Shown here: in pieces, positions 17,829-23,783 of the stretch | Layout: the number at the start of each line of letters is the position of its first letter | How positions within the stretch are numbered: the stretch's first letter is position 1 | From: Lachnoclostridium sp. UBA1308 | GTDB lineage: Bacteria; Bacillota; Clostridia; Lachnospirales; Lachnospiraceae | Assembly (NCBI GenBank): GCA_002307215.1 | Contig: DBTU01000007.1 | Coordinates: 1-30,396, forward strand | Direction of reading: 5' to 3' | Length of the DNA stretch: 30,396 bases | Position numbers and translations under genes: made by a program | The notes under the pieces: generated by a model | The model's input: the letters and a program-made list of their open reading frames with translations, nothing else | What the model was told of the DNA's origin: nothing | Database searches by the model: none

Positions 17829-18510
17829 ATGAACCGGGATAACTTGTTATTTTTGCCGAAAAAACCGTTATTATTGTACAATGTGACAAAAGAAAATAAA
17901 AATGTAGTATATAAGGGCAGCCAAATAGTCATCTATAACAATGTCGAGACAAAAGACGTGCTCATTATGCCGGATGTATTGCTTTTTGCTGTAGGAGATG
18001 GAAGTTATTTAATCAATTTCACGATGGCACCGAAAATACCGAGGGCTCCTTCACTGTGACCAAAACTGATATAAACTTTCGTTTATACAGCGACATGGGT
18101 CTTTCTGAAAAAACCACCATCGATGTGCAGGATTATCTGGCCTTCTATACAATCCGACGATATGTGCGTATGAATGGCCGTTGCTGAGTGCTAAACAGTA
18201 CAATGTATACGACTTTGCTTACAAAGAACAAAGTAAAACATATCGGATGAAGTGTTTCATCAAATTCTACCCCTTATCGAACAGCGTCTTCAGTATGACC
18301 TATCTGGACCTTAAGGAAGGAGATATTTCAACTAAGACTTACGACGTCAGCGATTTCAGGATTGCTTTCTCCGACAAGCACTTTACCCTAGAGGAACAAA
18401 CGGTTAAGGTGAATGTTCCTAATGGAACACATAAATTAGAATGTGATATGACGGTCACTTGGAAGAAATCAGCCCTAGCATTCTCCTCTGTGCCTATATG
18501 GGAGACATGA
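17829..18510 (+). pseudogene. Unknown gene broken by two frameshifts
   Basis: The gene begins with a good site (AAAGGTGAT then ATG 17829). Frame 1 runs 'MNRDNLLFLPKKPLLLYNV...' to about 'DGSYLIN' (18016). The sense then continues in another frame as 'FHDGTENTEGSFTVTKTDIN ... LAFYTIRRYVRM' to about 18175, and in the third frame as 'EWPLLSAKQYNVYDFAY ... SVPIWET' to the stop at 18510. Together about 225 residues of a beta-rich-looking protein with no family I recognise. Its start region is present as a degraded copy in front of both DUF3089 genes. It is divergent from the LytTR operon and was perhaps controlled by it. If sequencing is correct, it is a pseudogene. Confidence 0.7.
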
Positions 18511-18605
18511 TCATTAATGTTGACATTTGGACTTTTGCTTTTAGCACTGCAAAGACATATGTTTAGCGTTTTTACAATTCATGATTACGATTTTGAAGAT
18601 TGAAA
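18504..18605 (+). pseudogene. Relic of a Hol-Tox-type small toxin gene
   Basis: Bases 18505-18548 match the middle of the toxin gene at 23228 (36 of 44 by eye) and encode 'SLMLTFGLLLLAL' against 'SLMLTFGLLLIAL'. A TGA replaces the Leu codon before it, and after the match the frame runs into unrelated sequence ('QRHMFSVFTIHDY', stop 18603-18605). No ribosome binding site precedes it. Confidence 0.65.
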
Positions 18606-19007
18606 GTTGTGTAAAATCATGATTTAGGTAGATATTATAAAGCATCATCATTTCAGAGGAATATTGACTTTTTCCTTATTTTATAATAGAATAAAACTGA
18701 CTTTAAGAAAGAAAAAGGTTGGAATATATTAATGAGAAATAACCTACTTTTTAACAACAATAAATTACGCTAATAAAGCTGTCAGTATTGATCACGGATA
18801 ATCTCGGTGTTTATTGCTAATATGTTTTATTCACGTCCTTTATTGTTTGTTACAGGAGCAGTATGCTTCTATAACGAGTTAAAAAGCAGGCTATTTTTAT
18901 ACCTAAAATTTAGGATGCTAATACGGTATGATCTTACAAGACCAACTGACTCTTATAATAAATCCGATTTAATTTCCATTATGAATAGGCCCGGTTGGCT
19001 AGTAGGT
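18606..19007. other. Gene-free stretch
   Basis: AT-rich DNA with no convincing gene. A possible promoter lies near 18662-18690 (TTGACT, 17 bp, TAGAAT), followed by AAAGG and a 13-codon frame. A 67-codon frame at 18807 lacks a start signal and looks random. Confidence 0.5.
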
Positions 19008-19016
19008 TGATATAAT
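19008..19016 (+). promoter_or_regulatory. Extended -10 promoter of the leader/ABC-F unit
   Basis: TGATATAAT fits the extended -10 consensus TGnTATAAT. No good -35 box is visible at 16-18 bp. It lies 33 bp before the leader ORF. Confidence 0.5.
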
Positions 19017-19048
19017 AAACAGAATTTCTGGAGATGGGAGGTCTAAAC

Positions 19049-19105
19049 ATGTTTATTAAGTTACGTAACATTACAGATAGAAACACATCTACCTACCTGG
19101 CATAG
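19049..19105 (+). CDS. Leader peptide (18 aa) of the ABC-F gene
   Basis: The sequence is MFIKLRNITDRNTSTYLA, with a strong GGGAGGT 7 nt before the ATG. The stop codon lies within the left half of the hairpin at 19094-19143, and the ABC-F gene follows 56 bp later. Short well-translated ORFs overlapping a hairpin are the arrangement known for attenuated ribosome-protection (ABC-F) and Erm genes, where a drug-stalled ribosome changes the fold. That this leader senses an antibiotic is inference from position and layout. Confidence 0.6.
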   Translation: MFIKLRNITDRNTSTYLA

Positions 19106-19143
19106 CATAGTGACGTATTGTTCGTCATAATGGTCGCCAGGTA
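19094..19143 (+). promoter_or_regulatory. Attenuator-like hairpin upstream of the ABC-F gene
   Basis: Outer stem TACCTGGC / GCCAGGTA (19094-19101 / 19136-19143) and inner stem TGACG / CGTCA (19111-19115 / 19123-19127). It begins in the last codons of the leader ORF and ends 7 nt before AGGAGG of the ABC-F gene. There is no U-run, so control may act on translation rather than termination. Confidence 0.55.
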
Positions 19144-19161
19144 AACCAAAGGAGGCTATCT

Positions 19162-19693
19162 ATGTCGAAAATAATAATCAGTGATTTAAATTTTAATTAT
19201 AAAGAATATTATCAACCCATTTTCAATAATGTAAACTTAAGTATTTGTAGCAATTGGAAATTGGGATTGATCGGCCGTAACGGAAGAGGGAAGACCACCT
19301 TCCTCCGGCTGCTTCACGGTGAAATAGAACCGGACAGAGGAACAATAGTGAAGGATGTAACTACGGAGTTGTTCCCTTATCCGGTGAATATGAATTATAA
19401 AAATACCTTGGATATAGTGAAAGAGAATATCGGAATGATAAAAACAATGGAAAATCGGATGGAGAAAATTCTTGCAGATATTGATGGCGAAGGAAGTAGC
19501 AAAGATAAAAGAATAGAGGAATATCAGTGTATCCTAGCCGATTACATGGAGCTAGACGGCTTCTCTATCGAAAGTAAGATTAAGAAGGAACTTAATCTTA
19601 TGCAGCTTCCTGAGAGATTATTGAGCCAGGATTATGATCTGCTTTCCGGTGGGGAGAAGACGAAGCTACAGATTATTACCCTGTTCAAAAAAA
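19162..19693 (+). pseudogene. Truncated ABC-F (Lsa-like antibiotic-resistance type) gene
   Basis: About 177 residues of a normal ABC-F N-terminus. Walker A is 'GRNGRGKTT' (38-46) inside 'NWKLGLIGRNGRGKTT', a string characteristic of Lsa-like ribosome-protection proteins. The Q-loop/arm region follows, and the signature is 'LSGGEKTKLQIITLF' (161-175). Then homology stops: Walker B, the 'DEPTNHLD' motif, the linker that reaches the ribosome and the whole second ATPase domain (over 300 residues) are missing. The frame continues out of register through sigma-factor sequence to a stop at 19785. The junction is the A7 tract at 19687-19693. The ribosome binding site AAAGGAGG is intact. The product cannot protect ribosomes. 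Confidence 0.88.
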
Positions 19694-20137
19694 GTATTTC
19701 GTTATCTTTTTTCCCTTACCGGGGAGAAACAACTTGCGGAAGAACTAACGCAAGAGACGTTCTACAAGGCTTTTTTACATATTAATCAATTTGAAGAAAA
19801 ATGCAGTATGTATACTTGGTTGTGTCAGATTGGAAGAAATGCTTATTTTAATGAATGCAAAAAGAGAAAACATATCAATCCACAGTTTGATTATACAGGT
19901 ATGGAAGACTCTGAGAATTTTATCGATAAGCTTATTCATAAGGAACAGGCAGTATTGGTACATAAGGCATTACATATGCTGCCGGAGCCTTATAAAGAGG
20001 TTTTTACGCTCAAAATTTTTGGTGAACTTAAGTATAAGGAAATTGCAGCGATATTTGGTAAAACCGAAGTTTGGGCAAAGGTAAACTATTACCGTGCTAA
20101 AGAACGGCTGATTCATGAAATGGAGGGATTACAATGA
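19634..20137 (+). CDS. ECF-type RNA polymerase sigma factor, 5' end lost by fusion
   Basis: Sigma-70 homology begins at about 19692 ('VFRYLFSLTGEKQLAEELTQETFYKAF', region 2) and runs through region 4 ('LPEPYKEVFTLKIFGELKYKEIAAIFGKTEVWAKVNYYRAKERL') to the stop. Roughly the first 15-20 residues of a normal ECF protein are missing, replaced by ABC-F sequence. The only ATG available (19634) lies in ABC-F DNA in a different frame, without a clear ribosome binding site, and would add 20 odd residues. The core DNA-binding parts are intact, and it overlaps the anti-sigma gene by ATGA, so the pair is a genuine ECF/anti-sigma operon. Whether it is still translated is open: by reinitiation inside the ABC-F gene or slippage at A7. 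Confidence 0.75.
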   Translation: MICFPVGRRRSYRLLPCSKKVFRYLFSLTGEKQLAEELTQETFYKAFLHINQFEEKCSMYTWLCQIGRNAYFNECKKRKHINPQFDYTGMEDSENFIDKLIHKEQAVLVHKALHMLPEPYKEVFTLKIFGELKYKEIAAIFGKTEVWAKVNYYRAKERLIHEMEGLQ

Positions 20138-21384
20138 ATATAAAATGTACTGTAATAGAAGACTTATTGCCGCTCTATGTCGATGGTATCTGTTCGACAG
20201 ATACGAAAGAGATAGTCGAGGTACATTTAAAAGAATGCGACACTTGTAATAAGAAGTATTTAAATATGTCCTGTGCAATACTGAATCAGGAGAAGATCCC
20301 GGAGGAAAATGAACAACCATGTGATCTCAACTTGAAGAAAGAAGAAATAGTCACCTCGTTCACTGCAAAAAAGGCATTTAAAAAACTGAGAAGACGCTTT
20401 ATTGTATTAATTCTTTGTATACTGTTTCTTATCCCTAATATTTATCTGGGAATAAATCAAGCCGGCGGTGAAGGTATTTGCTATACCAATATAGGTGTGG
20501 TATTTAAAGCATATTCTATGCTGACAGAGATTAAAAAGGGTAATTATGAAAAAGCCTTTACTTATCTTGACATAGAAAGAAGCTATCGAGAGTTAACGAA
20601 TCCGATTAAAACGGAATCATTGGATGATATCTATACATTAATAACAATTGGTGGTACGGATTATTATGTAAAAGAGCAGATAGTGAATTATTATGAACAG
20701 TATAAGCAGGATAATGATGAGCTCTCCTTCTGGAGGAATATTTATTTGGATAATGATTATATTATACCGAAGGATAAATATGATCAGTTGTTGGAGGTAA
20801 ATCCGAAAATAAGTGAAGAAAACACAGAAGAAGACTACATAGATAACGGCAATAGTCCGGTACTTATATCGAGTGCTTATGGAAACTTTTATATACCCTA
20901 TCATTTTAAAAGCAGTAGTGCTTCTGTGAATGGTACAGAGATATTAAATCAGTTGGCTAATATTGAAGCGGATATTTTACCGATAAAGGTATATGAAACA
21001 ATACTTGAACAGATAAAGAAAGATGATGCAGAACAGGAAAGGATTCGGCAGGAATATATTGATATGGGTTATGAAAGCTATTATGCCTCTTACAAGAATA
21101 ATTTTGTTGATAATATGAAAAGGCTTTCAGAAAGCAGAATTAAACTTTCTGACACTAATCTAAAAGGAATTTTTCGAATGAATGAAGATATTAATGAGTA
21201 TCAGCTGGATTACGACATGATATTTAAAGCGGATGGGACAATAGTAAAAGGATTTGGGCTTACGATAATGGCGACGGAAGGTAAAATTAATTTTGGAGGT
21301 TCTTATACTGAAACAAATTCAAAGGGCGAGAAACTGAGCGAACAATACAATCTAACTTCAGCTTTTAATATTAGTGGACAATAA
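20134..21384 (+). CDS. Membrane anti-sigma factor with zinc-finger (ZAS) domain
   Basis: A 416-aa partner of the sigma factor just upstream, with ATGA overlap. The N-terminal zf-HC2/ZAS domain has the metal motif H31-x3-C35-x2-C38 in 'VEVHLKECDTCNKKY', preceded by the usual 'CTVIEDLLPLYVDG'. One membrane helix spans about 89-106 ('FIVLILCILFLIPNIYLGI'). A large extracytoplasmic domain of about 305 residues, acidic and Tyr-rich, has no family I recognise. By family, the N-terminus holds the sigma at the membrane and the outer domain senses a cell-surface signal. The gene looks intact even though its sigma gene is truncated. Confidence 0.88.
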   Translation: MNIKCTVIEDLLPLYVDGICSTDTKEIVEVHLKECDTCNKKYLNMSCAILNQEKIPEENEQPCDLNLKKEEIVTSFTAKKAFKKLRRRFIVLILCILFLIPNIYLGINQAGGEGICYTNIGVVFKAYSMLTEIKKGNYEKAFTYLDIERSYRELTNPIKTESLDDIYTLITIGGTDYYVKEQIVNYYEQYKQDNDELSFWRNIYLDNDYIIPKDKYDQLLEVNPKISEENTEEDYIDNGNSPVLISSAYGNFYIPYHFKSSSASVNGTEILNQLANIEADILPIKVYETILEQIKKDDAEQERIRQEYIDMGYESYYASYKNNFVDNMKRLSESRIKLSDTNLKGIFRMNEDINEYQLDYDMIFKADGTIVKGFGLTIMATEGKINFGGSYTETNSKGEKLSEQYNLTSAFNISGQ

Positions 21385-21464
21385 GTTGATTTCTTATTAG
21401 TTGAACATTGAAAAATAATTATACTAATTATTTCAGTATACTTTCGCTAAAATGGTACGGTTAA

Positions 21465-21575
21465 GTATTTGAGATTTCATGTAGTGTCATCATGTGTTAT
21501 TATGTGCTCCGGAAGTAAGAAAATGGGGATTTCAAATTCATCTTGTTTCATCTTGTGATATAAAAGTTGCGGATA
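21465..21575 (+). repeat. Interspersed hairpin element, copy D (no hairpin)
   Basis: The conserved block alone: TTTGAGATTTCATGTAG ... ATGTGTTATTATGTGCTCC ... GGGGATTTCAAATTCATC ... TCTTGTGATA ... AAGTTGCGGATAG. The hairpin and AAAAAGGGGAGG part are missing. A 29-codon frame spans 21469-21558. It lies upstream of the Staygreen fusion gene. No other gene is seen in 21385-21747. Confidence 0.7.
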
Positions 21576-21747
21576 GAATGATGATATCATGAGAGAACAA
21601 TATAAATATATAGAAATTAATGCAAAAGTCAATTGAAAGAAAAGGATTTATATTATATGTGGAAGAGAATTCATTGTTATATTACATGAACATAATAATT
21701 TGATATGTATATAATGAGTATATTGAAAACGATATGGGGCTGATGAA

Positions 21748-22941
21748 ATGAGCAGATTGAATCCGGATAAGTTAACCGTAGAATTCAAGAATGGTGTAAC
21801 CAGTACCGTACCAATTATCCCGAGACGATACACACTTACACATTCGGATATAACAGCGGATTTGTTTTTGGCGATTGGACCAGATTTTGACTATGATAAT
21901 ATTACGAATGAACGGGATGACGTCCTAGGAGAATGGTTTTTTACGGAGGAGGGCATTCGGTATTATGTATATCTTCATGTGAGCGGACCGAATGGGGGTG
22001 ATAAAGATGAGTTGAGAAGCGAAATATTTCACCGGGAACTTCCACTTGCTCTTGAATCAATCCGTTTTGGTGATAGAAAATTTTTCAATACACATCCCGA
22101 ACTGGATTCCAGTCCAATCGTCGTATATTTTTTATATATAAATCCGAAAGATAATAAAGCGGAGTACTGGGGAACCTTTGCAGATTATGATATAACAAGA
22201 TCAAACAATTCGGTAAAAGCACATACATTGATCAATAATCACGTTTTGATAGATGAGAAGATGGGAGATGTTAACGGGGACGGTATCCCGGACAAAGTAA
22301 GTCTTTATGGAGATACAATGCAGAATTCTGATTTCATCAGTAATATTATAATTGATGTTAAATATGGGCAGTCAGAGACAGGAGCGGATATAATAACTGA
22401 GGTGTCAGGATATCGTCCTACCATATTTCTTGGCGATTTTACGAAGGATGGTACAGACGATATTTTATTTCATTTTGTTACGAAGGATTGGAAATTTGCT
22501 GCGGGGATAAATACATTTGGTAAATATCCTTTTTTTGGTGTTTTTGATAGCGACAGATATAATGGTAAATATCAATATTTGGCGGAATTTATCGACTTTT
22601 ACAAGGTTAGTATTGGAAATGTGGCAGAAAATCTATTATTCTATCTTGATATCAGCCATAAAGGTTATGATTATCTATCTAGCTATTATGACGAGAAGGG
22701 AGAATTGATGATGCCTGTATCTGCGAAAGTAAGCGGGTTGGAGGCATTGATTCCTGTGATAGGGAGTGAACAGGACAATTACTATGATTTATTGGCAATA
22801 CAACGTGTGATAGGAAATAATAAGGATGATACATTGGGGTATATCGTGAATTGGTTGAGCTTTCAGGGGAAAGAGTTTGAATCATTACAAATGCAGGTAG
22901 CAGCACCGGGAACTGATTTTATTAATTTGATGAATAGATGA
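21748..22941 (+). CDS. Staygreen-domain protein fused to a VCBS/FG-GAP-like domain
   Basis: A 397-aa protein. Residues 1-150 match the Staygreen (SGR) family: 'MSRLNPDKLTVEFKNGV', 'PIIPRRYTLTHSDITADLFLAIG', 'DDVLGEW', 'IFHRELPLALESIRFGDRKFF' and 'EYWGTFADY'. Residues 165-395 resemble a Firmicute VCBS/FG-GAP protein: 'IDEKMGDVNGDGIPDKV' (168-184) and 'IFLGDFTKDGTDDILF' (227-242) are Ca-binding D-x-[DN]-G-D type loops. Plant SGR removes Mg from chlorophyll and some bacterial homologues do so in vitro; their natural role in non-photosynthetic anaerobes is unknown. No signal peptide is seen although the second domain is usually extracellular. GGGGC precedes the ATG. Confidence 0.85.
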   Translation: MSRLNPDKLTVEFKNGVTSTVPIIPRRYTLTHSDITADLFLAIGPDFDYDNITNERDDVLGEWFFTEEGIRYYVYLHVSGPNGGDKDELRSEIFHRELPLALESIRFGDRKFFNTHPELDSSPIVVYFLYINPKDNKAEYWGTFADYDITRSNNSVKAHTLINNHVLIDEKMGDVNGDGIPDKVSLYGDTMQNSDFISNIIIDVKYGQSETGADIITEVSGYRPTIFLGDFTKDGTDDILFHFVTKDWKFAAGINTFGKYPFFGVFDSDRYNGKYQYLAEFIDFYKVSIGNVAENLLFYLDISHKGYDYLSSYYDEKGELMMPVSAKVSGLEALIPVIGSEQDNYYDLLAIQRVIGNNKDDTLGYIVNWLSFQGKEFESLQMQVAAPGTDFINLMNR

Positions 22942-22964
22942 ATAAAAATAGAAGTAAAAAGAAG

Positions 22965-23100
22965 TAAAAAGATGAGGTAATGCATTTGAGATTTCATAGT
23001 GCTTCGTCATGTGTTATTTGGTGTTCTATGAGGGGAAATATGGGAATTTGAAATTCATCATGTTTCGTCTTGTGATAACTAAGTTGCGTATAGGCGAGGC
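22965..23100 (+). repeat. Interspersed hairpin element, copy E (no hairpin)
   Basis: TAAAAAGATGAGGTAATGCATTTGAG opens the block, a degraded form of AAAAAGGGGAGG. It continues through TTTCGTCTTGTGATA and AAGTTGCGTATAGG. The 29-codon frame (22986-23075) has an internal TGA at codon 22, at the same place as copy F. It lies upstream of the toxin locus. Confidence 0.75.
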
Positions 23101-23106
23101 AATAGC

Positions 23107-23191
23107 ATTGGAAAAGTAATGGAATTAAGATCATGTTCGATTGTATCTAGAGGGATTATATGTTAAATATGCATAGGAGTAATCGAGTACA
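23107..23191 (+). promoter_or_regulatory. Promoter-like block shared with the DUF3784 gene
   Basis: Resembles 8401-8492 (GATTGTAT, AGGGATTATATG, GGAGTAATCGAG in common). TTGTAT-16-TTAAAT could be the toxin mRNA promoter, which would place the start of the mRNA shortly before the GTTAGCCTCC segment. Confidence 0.45.
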
Positions 23192-23197
23192 AGGTGT

Positions 23198-23386
23198 GTT
23201 AGCCTCCTATGAAGGGAGGTGGTGCCAATGCAGACTACATATGAAACATTATCTTTAATGCTTACATTTGGACTACTGCTCATAGCACTATTTACCTATT
23301 TAGATAATAGGAATAATCAGCGAAAAAATAACCGCCCCCGTTCTTAGCCGGATCTAGGCGGTTATTTAACTGACACGGAGGCTAAC
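23198..23386 (+). promoter_or_regulatory. Long-range 5'-3' pairing and hidden ribosome site in toxin mRNA
   Basis: GTTAGCCTCC (23198-23207) is exactly complementary to GGAGGCTAAC (23377-23386), joining the 5' and 3' ends of the toxin transcript. The CCTCC of the first segment can also pair with GGGAGG (23214-23219) of the toxin's ribosome binding site. Such pairings keep type I toxin mRNAs untranslated until processed. Confidence 0.6.
23228..23347 (+). CDS. Putative holin-like type I toxin (Hol-Tox/TxpA-like)
   Basis: A 39-aa peptide: MQTTYETLSLMLTFG then LLLIALFTYLDNR and a basic tail ending 'RKNNRPRS'. It has one membrane helix (about 9-25) and a charged end, the pattern of small Firmicute type I toxins ('...YE.LSLM..FG..I.ALLT'). 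GGGAGGTGG lies 5-8 nt before the ATG. By family it inserts in the membrane and depolarises the cell when the antisense RNA is lost. The antisense gene, the 5'-3' pairing and a relic copy at 18504 support the call. Confidence 0.85.
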   Translation: MQTTYETLSLMLTFGLLLIALFTYLDNRNNQRKNNRPRS

Positions 23387-23414
23387 CACTTTGTGGGCGG
23401 TTGCTCCTATTCAT
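23321..23414 (-). ncRNA. Antisense antitoxin RNA of the type I toxin
   Basis: A minus-strand promoter TTTACA (23449-23444), exactly 17 bp, TATAGC (23426-23421) would start an RNA near 23414. It runs left over the toxin's 3' end and terminates at the stem AATAACCGCC / GGCGGTTATT (23366-23357 / 23336-23327), followed by a run of T on that strand. About 90 nt. It would pair with the toxin mRNA's 3' part, including the GGAGGCTAAC segment used for the long-range fold. Predicted from sequence only. Confidence 0.7.
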
Positions 23415-23504
23415 TTATTTGCTATAACACGATTATTGATATATGTAAAGTTATAGTGCGAGTAAAAAGCGATGGAGTAATTACGGCAATAGCAATGGGG
23501 AAGG

Positions 23505-23783
23505 TTATAAACCGAATACTTTATCCAATCTTGTCAACGTGAATATTTTCAAAACATTTGGATTATCAACGGAGCATAACTTTAAGCTACCTTGATTTTC
23601 AATACATTTTTTGAAAGCTGAAACCAGTACTCCAAGTCCTGTACTGTCAATAAACGTACATTTGTGAAAATCTAGGAGAAAATTCTTTTCTCCTTTCCGT
23701 ATCATATCCATTACATTTTGTCTTAACTCAGTTGCTTCCTCAACAGCAAAAAATTCCGGAATTATAAATTTGATTTCATTCAT
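23505..23783 (-). CDS. STAS-domain anti-anti-sigma factor (SpoIIAA/RsbV-like)
   Basis: A 92-aa single STAS domain. The phosphorylation site is in 'CTFIDSTGLGVLVSAF' (the Ser of DSTGLG), typical of RsbV/SpoIIAA antagonists. By family the RsbW-like kinase phosphorylates that Ser, and the SpoIIE-type phosphatase removes it; the dephosphorylated form binds a partner. It is the last gene of the four-gene minus-strand operon. Its ATG overlaps the chemoreceptor's TGA (ATGA) and GAGGTG lies 7 nt upstream within that gene. No sigma factor gene is in the operon, so the output may be chemotaxis or another target. Confidence 0.92.
   Translation of the reverse strand: MNEIKFIIPEFFAVEEATELRQNVMDMIRKGEKNFLLDFHKCTFIDSTGLGVLVSAFKKCIENQGSLKLCSVDNPNVLKIFTLTRLDKVFGL

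Noticed and set aside
18807..19010. 67-codon frame before the ABC-F leader
   Set aside because: No ribosome site, atypical composition, and no similarity to any other part of the window.
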